Shown here: piece by piece, positions 20,866 to 29,370 of the stretch
How the letters are laid out: every line of letters starts with the position of its first letter
Numbering within the stretch: position 1 is the first letter of the stretch
Origin: Sulfurivirga caldicuralii
GTDB lineage: Bacteria; Pseudomonadota; Gammaproteobacteria; Thiomicrospirales; Thiomicrospiraceae
Assembly: GCF_900141795.1 (NCBI RefSeq)
Contig: NZ_FSRE01000001.1
Location: 248,001 to 312,000 of the forward strand
Direction of reading: 5' to 3'
DNA length: 64,000 bases
Notes under the pieces: generated by a model
Databases searched by the model: none
What the model was told of the DNA's origin: nothing
Seen by the model: the letters and a program-made list of their open reading frames with translations, nothing else
Translations under genes and position numbers: made by a program

Positions 20866-21902
20866 TTCACCACCACACGGGGCTCGCGGGCCTTAAGGGT
20901 GCGTCCAATGGGCTGCAGATCGAGTCCCTGTTCGCGGGCGACTTTCAAAAAGTCGGGGACCCCCTGTTCGCGCACCGCCACCAGCAGGCCGCCGGACGTC
21001 TGGGGATCGCAGAGGATGTATTTCTGCTCATCAGTCAGCTCGCCCACCTTGTGGCCATAGCTGGCGAAATTGCGCTGGGTGCCGCCGGGGGTGCAGCCCT
21101 GTGCCAAGTAATCCTTCACATGGGGCAGAATGGGCACGGCGTCGTAATCGATCTCGGCGGCCACATCGCTGCCCTCACACAGCTCCAGCAGATGACCGAG
21201 CAGGCCGAAGCCGGTGACATCGGTCATGGCGGTGACGTCGGGCAGTTGCGCAAAGGCGGCGCCGGCGCAGTTGAGGGTGCACATCTGCTCAATGGCCATT
21301 TCCAGATGCTCGGGCGCGATCTTTTTCTGCTTCTGTGCGGTAGTGAGGATGCCGATACCCAGCGGCTTGGTAAGGAACAGCTGACAGCCGGGCTCCGCAG
21401 TGTCGTTGCGGCGCAGCTTGTCGGTTTCCACCAAGCCGGTGACCGCAAGGCCGAAAATGGGCTCCGGTGCGTCGATGGAGTGGCCGCCCGCCAGCGGAAT
21501 GCCCGCATTGGCGCAGGCCTGCCGGCCGCCTTCGATGACCTTCTGGCCCACTTCGGCGGGCAGCTTGTCGATGGGCCAGCCGAAAATGGCGATGGCCATC
21601 AGCGGCGTGCCGCCCATGGCGTAGATGTCTGAAATGGCGTTGGTGGCGGCAATCTGCCCGAACTTGAATGGGTCATCCACGATGGGCATGAAAAAATCGG
21701 TGGTGGAAAGCACCGCGGTGCCGTTGCCCAGGTCGAAGGCGGCGGCGTCGTCCTTGGTGTGGTTGCCCACCAGCAAGGCGTCGGGCACGCTGTGGGCCAC
21801 TTCGGTCTTGAGCATGTCTTCCAGCAGGGCGGGGGAAATCTTGCAGCCGCAGCCGGCACCGTGGGAGTATTCGGTCAGTTTGATGGCATCCAGAGCGTTC
21901 AT
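20862..21902 (-). CDS. selD: Selenide, water dikinase (selenophosphate synthase)
   Basis: Makes selenophosphate from selenide and ATP. The protein has 346 residues. The N-terminal catalytic motif GAGCGCK gives C18, C20 and K21; the catalytic residue is cysteine, not selenocysteine. PurM/AIR-synthase-type features follow ([36 protein letters not shown]). The minus-strand codons for EQGVPDFL near the C-terminus coincide exactly with a copy of the genome's GGGGGTCCCCGACTTTTT repeat. No selA, selB or selC was seen in this window. Confidence 0.96.
   Translation of the reverse strand: MNALDAIKLTEYSHGAGCGCKISPALLEDMLKTEVAHSVPDALLVGNHTKDDAAAFDLGNGTAVLSTTDFFMPIVDDPFKFGQIAATNAISDIYAMGGTPLMAIAIFGWPIDKLPAEVGQKVIEGGRQACANAGIPLAGGHSIDAPEPIFGLAVTGLVETDKLRRNDTAEPGCQLFLTKPLGIGILTTAQKQKKIAPEHLEMAIEQMCTLNCAGAAFAQLPDVTAMTDVTGFGLLGHLLELCEGSDVAAEIDYDAVPILPHVKDYLAQGCTPGGTQRNFASYGHKVGELTDEQKYILCDPQTSGGLLVAVREQGVPDFLKVAREQGLDLQPIGRTLKAREPRVVVK
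20947..20964 (-). repeat. GGGGGTCCCCGACTTTTT element, copy C inside selD
   Basis: The exact 18-base core lies in the selD sense strand, encoding GVPDFL in frame. The gene stays open. Flanking similarity to the other copies is weak, so this could be only the core. Confidence 0.6.
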
Positions 21903-22001
21903 GGCGGTTCCTTGTTTTTTTGTCTATGGCGTATGCATAAAGATGGCGAACGGCTTATGCGCGAGCATTCAAGCCGCCCCATCATGCTGTTTTCCTTCAA
22001 A

Positions 22002-22823
22002 TTATACGGGCTGGCAGCGTGGGCAGAAGAAGCTGCTGCGCTGTCCCAGCGTCAGGATTTGAATGGGCGTGCCGCAGCGGGGGCAGGGCTTGCCCGCGTG
22101 GCCATACACATTAAGTTGCTGGGCGAAGTAGCCGGGCTTGCCGTCGGGCTGGGTAAAGTCCTGCAGCGTGGTGCCACCCTGTTCAATGGCGCGAGCGAGC
22201 ACCTGCTTGATGGTGGCTGCCAGCGTGTCCGTTTGCGCGGGTGTCAGGGTATTGGCAGGTGTGGCCGGGTGAATGCCGGCCAGAAAGAGCGCTTCATTGG
22301 CGTAGATATTGCCCACGCCCACCACGACTTTGCTGTCCATGATCAGCACCTTGATGGCGCGGCGGCTTTTCTGGCAGGCGGCGTAAAGGTGATCCCCGTT
22401 GAAGGCTTCGCTTAGTGGCTCCGGCCCCAGTTGGGATAGAAGGGGATGGGTCAATGGGTCGGTATCGAAGTGCACCAGCCAGGCGCCAAAGCGGCGCGGA
22501 TCGGTGTAGCGCAGCAGGTGGCTATTATCCAGCAGCAGATCGATGTGATCGTGCTTCTGCGCGGGTGTGTCCTGTGGCAGCACGCGCAGGCTGCCGGACA
22601 TGCCCAGGTGAATGAGCAGGTGACCCTTGTCGTTGCTGAGGATCAGATACTTGCTGCGGCGCTGGATGGTGTTGATGGGCGCGCCGCACCAGCGTTGCAG
22701 GGCGTCTGAATCCACCGGCCAGCGCAGTCTGGGCTGACGCACCACCGCCTTTTGCGGGGTGGCATGGCCAAGGGCAGGGGCAATGCCGCGGCGGGTGGTT
22801 TCGACTTCGGGCAGTTCTGGCAT
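22002..22823 (-). CDS. mutM: Formamidopyrimidine-DNA glycosylase
   Basis: Base-excision enzyme removing 8-oxoguanine and formamidopyrimidines, with AP-lyase activity. The protein has 273 residues. The N-terminal [12 protein letters not shown] gives the catalytic Pro2/Glu3; helix-two-turn-helix residues [14 protein letters not shown] follow, and the C-terminal zinc finger is CPRCGTP...FFCPRC. It faces away from the small gene at 22948, leaving 124 bases for divergent promoters. Confidence 0.97.
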   Translation of the reverse strand: MPELPEVETTRRGIAPALGHATPQKAVVRQPRLRWPVDSDALQRWCGAPINTIQRRSKYLILSNDKGHLLIHLGMSGSLRVLPQDTPAQKHDHIDLLLDNSHLLRYTDPRRFGAWLVHFDTDPLTHPLLSQLGPEPLSEAFNGDHLYAACQKSRRAIKVLIMDSKVVVGVGNIYANEALFLAGIHPATPANTLTPAQTDTLAATIKQVLARAIEQGGTTLQDFTQPDGKPGYFAQQLNVYGHAGKPCPRCGTPIQILTLGQRSSFFCPRCQPV

Positions 22824-22947
22824 GGTTTTTTCTTTGCAATTGTTGCAGTTACGGGGTTGAATGACAAAAAATGATTCATATTAGTGTAAACTGAATTGTT
22901 TTAGGATTTCCCCGTTCGGCCGTTGCCTTGAATGGAGGGGGAAGGAA

Positions 22948-23154
22948 ATGAGAAGTCAGCCACGTTTTACCATCGAACGCAGTGAAAATGGATTCAGTAT
23001 CTATCGCGACGGGCAGGCGATTGCCACCTATGCCCGCGCCGATCAGGCCATCGAGGCGGTGCGTCAGTTCCGCGAGCGGCCTGCGCAGGCTCAGCAGGCC
23101 AATGTGCCACCGATGATTGCACAGATGAAGGCCCGTCTGGCGCAGCGCGCCTGA
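22948..23154 (+). CDS. Small hydrophilic protein of unknown function
   Basis: A 68-residue frame starting MRSQPRFTIERSENGFSIYR with a GAAGGA site before the ATG. The first 45 residues look like a small beta-rich domain (FSIYRDGQAIATYARADQA); the C-terminal part is rich in Q and A. I recognise no family. It lies alone between mutM and the rpmB-rpmG pair. Ribosome binding site and codon use support it as a real gene. Confidence 0.6.
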   Translation: MRSQPRFTIERSENGFSIYRDGQAIATYARADQAIEAVRQFRERPAQAQQANVPPMIAQMKARLAQRA

Positions 23155-23229
23155 TCCGTCCGAGGCGTCGGATCCCGGGCGCCGCTTCTTTCCTGTATCC
23201 CACCTTTTCCTTACCTTTTCTCCCGATAC

Positions 23230-23260
23230 AAAAAAGCCCGACGGGTTGGTCGGGCTTTAA
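23230..23260 (-). terminator. Terminator of the rpmB-rpmG pair
   Basis: AAAGCCCGAC (23233-23242) pairs with GTCGGGCTTT (23249-23258); read on the minus strand the stem is followed by a T run. It sits 25 bases after the rpmG stop. It may also end the converging small gene. Confidence 0.88.
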
Positions 23261-23285
23261 GGGGGAAATCAAGTATCGGGTTGGA

Positions 23286-23441
23286 TTACTTGATTTTCGC
23301 TTCCTTGAAGATCACATGCTTGCGCACGACGGGATCGTATTTCTTGATCTCGAACTTGCCAGGCATGTTCTTCTTGTTCTTGGTAGTGGTGTAGAAGTAG
23401 CCGGTGCCGGCGCTTGATACCAGTTTAATTTTGTCACGCAT
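23286..23441 (-). CDS. rpmG: 50S ribosomal protein L33
   Basis: A 51-residue large-subunit protein: [20 protein letters not shown] at the start and [18 protein letters not shown] at the end. It has no CxxC pairs, so it is the zinc-free form. It follows rpmB by 11 bases on the minus strand, the standard rpmBG pair, with a good terminator after it. Confidence 0.96.
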   Translation of the reverse strand: MRDKIKLVSSAGTGYFYTTTKNKKNMPGKFEIKKYDPVVRKHVIFKEAKIK

Positions 23442-23452
23442 GATAGGGCTCC

Positions 23453-23689
23453 TTAGATCTTCTCACCACGGGCACGCATTTCGGCCAGCACCGCATCGAT
23501 GCCTTTCTTGTCGATAATGCGCATGCCGGCGCTGGACACACGCAGCTTCACGAAACGGTTTTCGCTCTCTACCCAGAAACGGTGCGTATGCAGGTTGGGC
23601 AGGAAACGGCGACGCGTCTTGCGGTGAGAGTGAGACACATTGTTACCTGTGACAGGGCGTTTTCCTGTAACTTGGCACACTCTTGACAT
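23453..23689 (-). CDS. rpmB: 50S ribosomal protein L28
   Basis: A 78-residue large-subunit protein beginning [20 protein letters not shown] and continuing with [20 protein letters not shown]; the C-terminus is [20 protein letters not shown]. First gene of the rpmB-rpmG pair. Confidence 0.97.
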   Translation of the reverse strand: MSRVCQVTGKRPVTGNNVSHSHRKTRRRFLPNLHTHRFWVESENRFVKLRVSSAGMRIIDKKGIDAVLAEMRARGEKI

Positions 23690-23768
23690 GGTCGTAATCC
23701 TCTAAAAATTTCTCATCGCGCGCCGCACAGACGGGGCAATCCGGGCACGCCAAAAACGGAAAAAGGAA

Positions 23769-24245
23769 TTATGCACAGGAATCGGGCGTGTTGCAAGGCT
23801 TTGTATTAAAAAGAAAGCGAGATGCCTGCGTATTGGTTGCTTGAGACGACTCAGACGGTGTGCAGCGGTTGTGATCGGGCTGCCACTGCATGAGCGTATC
23901 TGCGTCCATGGGGCGGGCGAAATAATAGCCCTGAAAGCAGTGCACACCCAGTTGGCGCGCCAGCACCAGCTGGTCGGCGGTTTCGACGCCTTCGATCAGC
24001 AGATAGGTGCCCATGCTGGTGGCCAGGTGGGCGATAGCACCGATTATGGCGGTGCTGAAATTGTCCGGCGCCAGCGCATCGGTTGAGTGACTTGTCGATC
24101 TTGATAATATCCGGGCGCAATCTGTTGAGTTTGGAGAATTCGTTGTGACTGTTGCCAAAGTCGTCAATGGCCAGCTTGAAGCCGAGCTGGCGCAGGCGTT
24201 CGAGGTTGCGGACCTGCACCGGCGTGTTTTCAAAGGCGGATTCAA
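23769..24245 (-). pseudogene. Truncated and frameshifted EAL-domain phosphodiesterase gene
   Basis: C-terminal half of a cyclic-di-GMP phosphodiesterase EAL domain. One frame carries SAFENTPVQVRNLERLRQLG, KLAIDDFGNSHNEFSKL and IIKIDKS; after a frameshift near 24084 a second frame carries TAIIGAIAHLATSMG, LIEGVET and CFQGYYFARPMD to the C-terminus. The part that would hold the EAL residues is missing: the gene is cut at its 5' side by the end of an IS30-family relic at about 24238. Not functional as read. Confidence 0.8.
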
Positions 24246-24666
24246 CAAGCCAGCGCAGCAGGTGGATCAATCCCGAAGAACACCTGATTAGGCGTCTTCA
24301 TCCTCAAACATTTCCGAGGTCGGTTGTTCAACCGGGCGCCATAACTGGTTGTTGCAGTGTTTGGGGCCGTGTCGGCTCTTGCGTTGTTGTGCCAGTCTGT
24401 GGGCCTGTTTGGGGCGGGAGCCTTTCAGTCCTGTGTTGCGTCTTAATTCCCGACTGATGGTGGATGGATGTTGAGTTCACAGGCGATCGTTCTGATCCCT
24501 TTTCCTGTTATCTTCAGCGCCCAGAACTGGTATCTTTCCTCTTGGATCAGTCGTTGGTAGTCGGCCATTGCGCACCTCTTTCGTGGTGGTTAGAAGGCGC
24601 ACAGTCCATGCTATCCCGGCTGGCCCTTCTTGTCACCTCAAGGTGTTGCACTGGCTAGTTGAATCC
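24238..24666 (-). mobile_element. IS30-family insertion sequence relic
   Basis: The two ends form an imperfect inverted repeat: GGATTCAAC-AGCCAG-GCA-CA reading inwards from 24238 and, on the other strand, from 24666. Between them lie only the first and last parts of an IS30-type transposase, so the element is internally deleted. It interrupts the EAL gene on its left. I could not recognise a target-site duplication. Confidence 0.75.
24242..24568 (-). pseudogene. Internally deleted IS30-family transposase
   Basis: From ATG 24568 the minus strand encodes MADYQRLIQEERYQFWALKI and GKGIRTIACELNIHP, the helix-turn-helix start of IS30 transposases; after a frameshift TISRELRRNTGLKGSRPKQA follows. 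It then jumps to the C-terminal signature LNNRPRKC...KTPNQVFFGIDPPAALA ending at TGA 24242. The DDE catalytic core is missing, so it is inactive. Confidence 0.8.
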
Positions 24667-24697
24667 GTGTTTACAAAAACAATGACAGGAGTTAAAA

Positions 24698-24991
24698 ATG
24701 AAAAGGATAGCGATAGCGATAGCCTTCCTACTGCTGGCGGAACTATTATATGCGGGCCCATATGAGAATGGTCTCAAGGCTTACGAGAATGGAAATTTCA
24801 AAGAAGCGGTAAAGTGGTTTAAAGAAGCCGCTGAACAGGGGCATGCCGAGGCGCAATACAAGCTGGGGCTTATGTACGATAATGGCCAGGGAGTGAGGCA
24901 GGACAAGTCGAAAGCGAAAATGCTTTTTGGGCAGGCCTGCGACAATGGCTTCCAACGCGGATGCGACGGTTACAGAATCCTGAACAAATAA
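24698..24991 (+). CDS. Exported Sel1-repeat protein
   Basis: A 97-residue protein with a signal peptide ([20 protein letters not shown]) and about one and a half Sel1/TPR-like repeats: [20 protein letters not shown] then [20 protein letters not shown], the latter a textbook Sel1 unit. GGAG lies 9 bases before the ATG. Its base composition is more AT-rich than the neighbours and it adjoins the IS30 relic, suggesting acquisition by transfer. Short Sel1 proteins are often periplasmic adaptors; the partner here is unknown. Confidence 0.75.
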   Translation: MKRIAIAIAFLLLAELLYAGPYENGLKAYENGNFKEAVKWFKEAAEQGHAEAQYKLGLMYDNGQGVRQDKSKAKMLFGQACDNGFQRGCDGYRILNK

Positions 24992-25182
24992 GGCGTGCAA
25001 TAAGGCTTTGCATTCTTTGCCAGGCTGAAAGACTAAAAAATCAAAAAAATTGTATAGCATTTATTTCAAAAACAGCCTAACGCACTATCGTTTATTGGCG
25101 GAGCGGAGATGTTGCCAACCATTCAAGCGATAGCAACCACTCTCCAAGCTCCGCCCCGTTCTCTCATGCCCCTAACAGGAAA

Positions 25183-25332
25183 TCACAAAAACTCTTCCAA
25201 GGTGCATTTGGACAATATCTGTTCAGTATGCGCAATTATCACTCTGCACTCATCTTTTTCAAGATAGTACGTTTTACCGCTATCGATTGCAGTTATTGGT
25301 TGAATTCGCTTGTCCTCGACAAGCATGACGAA
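25183..25332 (-). CDS. Possible small protein of unknown function
   Basis: A 49-residue frame ([20 protein letters not shown]...) with AGGA five bases before the ATG at 25332; the frame is open further upstream to 25416. The amino-acid composition is balanced and protein-like ([20 protein letters not shown]), unlike the opposite strand. No family recognised. It may equally be a remnant of a larger gene in this damaged region. Confidence 0.35.
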   Translation of the reverse strand, partial: FVMLVEDKRIQPITAIDSGKTYYLEKDECRVIIAHTEQILSKCTLEEFL

Positions 25333-25510
25333 CATGTCCTGCGGGCGTTGGAGGAAATGACGCTGTACTGCGTGTTCAATCCTGCCTTGACCGGCAAAGA
25401 GGTGCACAATGCGCAAGGCGCTTATGAACCGCCGCCGGTCCGCTGAACCGCGCTGTCAATAAGCAGTGAGTTGTCGCCGCCCTTGGTCCTGGATGGGGGG
25501 CGGCGTGTTT

Positions 25511-25534
25511 GCATTCCGGCTGCGGCCGGAATGC
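25511..25534. repeat. Perfect 10-bp inverted repeat with tetraloop
   Basis: GCATTCCGGC and GCCGGAATGC enclose TGCG. No T run follows on either strand, so it is not a typical terminator. It lies 8 bases from a diverged copy of the GGGGGG element and about 70 bases after the end of srmB, and resembles REP-type palindromes. Confidence 0.6.
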
Positions 25535-25542
25535 CACCAGCA

Positions 25543-25562
25543 GGGGGGACTCCTGAATTTTT
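25543..25562 (+). repeat. GGGGGTCCCCGACTTTTT element, diverged copy F
   Basis: CAGGGGGGACTCCTGAATTTTT: same layout (G6, pyrimidine-rich middle, GA, T5) and a right flank TCGCGCCGGATTTTTG that resembles copies A and B, but the middle differs at several bases. Placed in the family with reserve. Confidence 0.4.
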
Positions 25563-25602
25563 CGCGCCGGATTTTTGAACATGCCCCGGTCGGGGGGAGG
25601 TT

Positions 25603-26904
25603 CTAGCTGGGCTGTCGGGGCTTTTGAGGCGTTCTCTTGCCCTTGTTTTTCAGGTCGCGGTGGCGGGTCTTGCGTTTCTGTTTTCCTTTTCCTGTGTCGC
25701 TCTTTTTCTGCGCCTTTTTTTTCTGCTTGAGGCGGCGCTTGTGCTCGCGCAGGCGCTCCTCAAAACTGGCGCCCTTGAGTTCCAAGCGGGGCACGCTGCT
25801 CACTGGCAGGGACTGGCCGGTGCGGTATTCGATGCGGTGTAAGTGGGGCAGCTCTTCGAATCGGCACAGGCTGAGCGCCACGCCCACATTCTGGCCCCGG
25901 CCAGTGCGACCAATGCGATGGATATACTGATCGGCACGGCGGGGCATGTCGAAGTTGATCACATGGGTGATGTCGGGTACATCGATGCCGCGCCCGGCCA
26001 GATCGGTGGCCACCAGTACCTTGAGCTTGCCCTGGCGGAAGGCGCTGATGCGCTCCAATCGCTTGGGCGCGGGCAGTTCGCCGTGGAGCACGCCGACGCG
26101 CTCGCCCTGCTCACGTAGCCATTTTGTAAGCGCTTCGGCGCCTTCGCGGGTGTTGGTGAAAATCAATGCCCGTTGGCAGGCCGGGTCGCGCAGCAGGGCG
26201 AGCGTCAGCGCCTGCTTGTGGGCAGTGTCGTTGGCGTGGATGACGCTCTGCTGCACCTGCTCGCTGGTGTCGTCGGGGCGGTTGAGGTCGATGCGCACCG
26301 GTTCGTCCAGCACCGCCTCGGCAAAGGTTTCGATGCCTTCACCGGCCAGGGTGGCGGAAAAGAGCGCGGCCTGAAACGCCTGCGGCATGGTTTCCACTAT
26401 GGTCATGACGTCGGGGCCCAGCCCCATGTCCAGCATGCGGTCGGCCTCGTCGATGACCAGATACTCTACCCCGGAGAGGTCGAGGGCATCCTGTTCCAGC
26501 AGGGTGAGCAGGCGTCCCGGCGTGCTGACCAGCATGGGGGCATGGCGCGGGTCGTAATCCTGCAGGGCGACACCGCCGATGAGCAGCTGCGCCTTGAAGG
26601 GGATGAAGCGGCCCAGCTGGTGCAGGGTCTGCTGAATCTGCAGCGCCAGCTCGCGGGTGGGAGCGAGAAAGAGCATGCGCGTATGATTGCGTGGCTTAGG
26701 GTCGTCCAGCAGCTTCTGCAGCGCCGGCAGGGCGAAGGCGGCGGTTTTGCCGGTGCCGGTGGCGGCGCCGGCGAGCACATCGCGCCCTTCCAGCAGCGGC
26801 GGAATGGCCGCAGCTTGAATCGGCGTGGGACGGTGGAAGTGCAGCGTCTCCAGCGCTTCTAGCAGCGGTTCGTCGAGGCCGAGGTCTGCAAAGGTCATGG
26901 TCAT
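25603..26904 (-). CDS. srmB: DEAD-box RNA helicase, SrmB-like
   Basis: ATP-dependent RNA helicase, probably in 50S assembly. The protein has 433 residues. It has the Q motif (FHRPTPIQAAAIPPLLEGRD), Walker A ATGTGKT, DEAD (VIDEADRMLDMG), SAT (FSATLAG), and HRIGRTGRG. The N-terminus and the basic tail (KRKTRHRDLKNKGKRTPQKP) match the SrmB type rather than RhlE or DeaD. Its ATG overlaps the ppnN stop, so the two are co-transcribed. Confidence 0.88.
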   Translation of the reverse strand: MTMTFADLGLDEPLLEALETLHFHRPTPIQAAAIPPLLEGRDVLAGAATGTGKTAAFALPALQKLLDDPKPRNHTRMLFLAPTRELALQIQQTLHQLGRFIPFKAQLLIGGVALQDYDPRHAPMLVSTPGRLLTLLEQDALDLSGVEYLVIDEADRMLDMGLGPDVMTIVETMPQAFQAALFSATLAGEGIETFAEAVLDEPVRIDLNRPDDTSEQVQQSVIHANDTAHKQALTLALLRDPACQRALIFTNTREGAEALTKWLREQGERVGVLHGELPAPKRLERISAFRQGKLKVLVATDLAGRGIDVPDITHVINFDMPRRADQYIHRIGRTGRGQNVGVALSLCRFEELPHLHRIEYRTGQSLPVSSVPRLELKGASFEERLREHKRRLKQKKKAQKKSDTGKGKQKRKTRHRDLKNKGKRTPQKPRQPS

Positions 26905-28271
26905 TCGCTCACAATCTCGTAGCAGGGGGTGTATTCGCCGCCGATTTTCATGCGGCCGGATTTGATGATGTGACGCAGCAGGCGGTCCAATGCCTTGAGA
27001 ATGGCTGGGTCGCCCTTGATCTGATAGGGGCCCTTTTTACGGATTTCCTGCATCCACGGCGCCTTGACATTGCCTGCGACGATGCCGGAGAAAGCCTTGC
27101 GCAGCTCGGCGGCCAGCAGGTGGGTGGGCAGGTCGCGGCTGAGCTTGAGGGCGGCCATGTTTTCATGTGTGGGCTCGAAGGGGCGCTGCAGCTCCGGCTC
27201 GATGTGCAGGCGCCAGTTGAAATAGTAGGCATCGGAGCTGTTGCGCCGGTCCTGCCGCACCGTTTCCATGGCCAGGCGCATTTCCCGTGCCACCTCGATG
27301 GGGTTGTCGGGGATGTAGTTGAGGTGCGCGCGGCCGTGCAGGCCGAGGGTGGTGTCGAGGAAGCGGAACACTTCTTCGAACCAGTCTTCCGCGCTGGCCG
27401 GGCCGGTAAGGATGACCGGCAGGGCAATATGTCGGTTGTCCGGATGCTGCAGAATGCTGATGAGGTAGAGGATCTCTTCCAGCGTGCCCACACCGCCGGG
27501 GAAGATGATGATGCCGTGTCCCAGACGCAGGAAGGCCTCCAGCCGCTTTTCAATGTCAGGCAGGATGCACAGCTCGGTGACCACGGGATTGGGGGGCTCG
27601 GCGGCGATAATGCCCGGTTCTGTGAGGCCGATAAAACGCCCATCGCTGATGCGCTGCTTGTGGTGCCCCACGCCGGCGCCCTTCATGGGGCCCTTCATCA
27701 CACCAGGGCCGCAGCCGGTGCATACATCCAGCCCGCGCAGCCCCAGTTCGTAACCGGTGTATTTGCTGTATTCATACTCCTCGCGGCTGATGGAGTGGCC
27801 CCCCCAGCATACGGTGATATTGGGCAGGCGGTTGGGGATGAGCATTCTTGCGTTGCGCAGAATGTGGAACACGGCGTTTGTGATGCCCTCTGAACTGGAG
27901 AGATCAAAGCGTTTGCTTAGCAGAATGTCGTTGCGGGTGTAGACCAGGTCCCGCAGCACGGCAAACAGGTGGTGCTTGATGCCGGCCATCAGGTCGCCGT
28001 CCACCAGCGCCGTCTGCGGCGGGTTGGTGAGGATGATCTGCACGCCGCGACCACGCACGGTGACTTCTATGTCAAAATCCCTGTGGGCGTCGAGCAGCTC
28101 GAGGGTTTCGTCGGTTTCAGCGCCGGTGGAGAGCACCGCCAGCGCGCACTGGCGCACCAGTTCGTGCAGGCCGTTGTCGCTGGTGGTGGAGAGCTGCTCG
28201 GCCTCCTGCAGAGAGAGAATCTCCAGGGTACCTTCGGGGCGAATAATCAGTTTATCGATGGAGTGGGTCAT
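26901..28271 (-). CDS. ppnN: Nucleotide 5'-monophosphate nucleosidase, PpnN/YgdH
   Basis: Hydrolyses the glycosidic bond of purine and pyrimidine monophosphates; in E. coli it is stimulated by ppGpp. The protein has 456 residues: an N-terminal domain, a central LOG/lysine-decarboxylase-like fold with GCGPGVMKGPMKGA and the PGGVGTLEEI catalytic motif, and a C-terminal domain. The start codon overlaps the start of the divergent permease gene: the four bases CATG at 28269-28272 contain both ATGs. Confidence 0.93.
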   Translation of the reverse strand: MTHSIDKLIIRPEGTLEILSLQEAEQLSTTSDNGLHELVRQCALAVLSTGAETDETLELLDAHRDFDIEVTVRGRGVQIILTNPPQTALVDGDLMAGIKHHLFAVLRDLVYTRNDILLSKRFDLSSSEGITNAVFHILRNARMLIPNRLPNITVCWGGHSISREEYEYSKYTGYELGLRGLDVCTGCGPGVMKGPMKGAGVGHHKQRISDGRFIGLTEPGIIAAEPPNPVVTELCILPDIEKRLEAFLRLGHGIIIFPGGVGTLEEILYLISILQHPDNRHIALPVILTGPASAEDWFEEVFRFLDTTLGLHGRAHLNYIPDNPIEVAREMRLAMETVRQDRRNSSDAYYFNWRLHIEPELQRPFEPTHENMAALKLSRDLPTHLLAAELRKAFSGIVAGNVKAPWMQEIRKKGPYQIKGDPAILKALDRLLRHIIKSGRMKIGGEYTPCYEIVSE

Positions 28272-29370
28272 GGGTTCTACGGAGCGTCCTCAGGGGCCTT
28301 ATGAAGAAGGGTTTTTGCTGAGCCTCATTATATTGGCGCTGCTGGCGCTGGTGTGGCTGTTTGCGCCTTTCTGGGAGGCGCTGTTTCTGGCGGCGATTCT
28401 GGCCACGGCCACCTATCGGGGTTATGAACGCCTGCTTGCGCGGCTGCAGCGGGCAGAAGTCGCCGCGCTGGTGATGACGTTGTTGATGCTGTTTGCGGTG
28501 GTGCTGCCGCTGGCTTATCTGTTGGTGAAAGTGAGCGTGCAGGCCGGTTCCTTCTATGGGCAGGCGCAGAGCTGGCTGGCAGGGGGGGAGCCGCGCACCC
28601 TGCTGTCGCAGTTGATGCAGTGGTTGCCGCTGGATGAAGAAACCCAGCAGATGCTGCTGGCGCAGCTGCGCGACAAGGCGGGCATGCTGCTGGGGTGGGT
28701 GCAGACGGCTGTCGTCGGCACGATCAAGGTGCTGCTGGGCAGTACGGCGCACTTTTTCACCTTTATTGCGCTGGCCATGTTTGCGCTGTTTTTCTTCTAC
28801 CGTGACGGGCAGGCGATTGCACGGCACGTGATGGTTCTCTCGCCGCTGGAAAACAGCCTCGATCGGCTGATGATCGACCGCTTTACCTCGCTTTCCACTG
28901 TGCTGGCGCTGTCGGTGGTGGGCGTGGCGCTGCTGCAGGGGCTATCGTTTGCACTGCTGGCGTGGTTGCTGGGCCTGCCGGGGCTGTTTATCGGCGTGGG
29001 TGTGGCGGTGGCATCCTTTATTCCCGTGGTGGGTGCCGCGCTGGTGTGGCTGCCGCTTGCGGTATGGCTGGCCACGCAGGGGCAGCTGCTTTCGGCGGCG
29101 GTTATCGCCGTATGGGGTGCGGCGGGGGCCGGTTTCCTGATCGATAACATCGCGCGGCCGTGGCTGATTGTGCAGATCAGCCGCCACCTGCCGCAGACGC
29201 AGGCGCTGGCAGTTTCAAGCCATACCTTTCTGACCGTGCTGTCCACCCTGGCGGGACTGATTCACTTTGGTGTGCTGGGGCTGTTTTTCGGGCCGGTGAT
29301 CGCTGCCATGGCGATCACGGTGTTCGAGGTGTATGAAGCCAAGCACGGCGAGCGGCTGGATCGGCATTAG
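28270..29370 (+). CDS. AI-2E family (PerM/YdiK-type) membrane permease
   Basis: A 366-residue polytopic inner-membrane protein with about eight hydrophobic segments. The central soluble stretch (QSWLAGGEPRTLLSQLMQWL) and C-terminal GLFFGPVIAAMAITVFEVY are typical of the AI-2E transporter family. ATG 28270 has GGAG 7 bases upstream (28259-28262), lying inside the divergent ppnN gene. The stop codon overlaps that of the converging sensor gene. Substrate unknown; family members have been linked to export of small molecules or Na+/H+ exchange. Confidence 0.85.
   Translation: MGSTERPQGPYEEGFLLSLIILALLALVWLFAPFWEALFLAAILATATYRGYERLLARLQRAEVAALVMTLLMLFAVVLPLAYLLVKVSVQAGSFYGQAQSWLAGGEPRTLLSQLMQWLPLDEETQQMLLAQLRDKAGMLLGWVQTAVVGTIKVLLGSTAHFFTFIALAMFALFFFYRDGQAIARHVMVLSPLENSLDRLMIDRFTSLSTVLALSVVGVALLQGLSFALLAWLLGLPGLFIGVGVAVASFIPVVGAALVWLPLAVWLATQGQLLSAAVIAVWGAAGAGFLIDNIARPWLIVQISRHLPQTQALAVSSHTFLTVLSTLAGLIHFGVLGLFFGPVIAAMAITVFEVYEAKHGERLDRH

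Larger units (their letters stand above)
24992..25602. other. Gene-poor accessory stretch
   Basis: About 600 bases, AT-richer on the left. Contents I can support: a possible 49-residue gene at 25183-25332, a perfect 10-bp inverted repeat at 25511-25534 and a diverged GGGGGG repeat copy at 25543-25562. The competing plus-strand frame at 25228-25446 has no ribosome binding site. Nothing else is recognised. Confidence 0.55.

Noticed and set aside
20862-21902. Selenocysteine in SelD
   Set aside because: The catalytic position is a TGC/TGT cysteine codon in GAGCGCK; no in-frame TGA is present.
25228-25446. Plus-strand frame of 72 residues
   Set aside because: No ribosome binding site, and the opposite strand has a more protein-like composition with an AGGA site.
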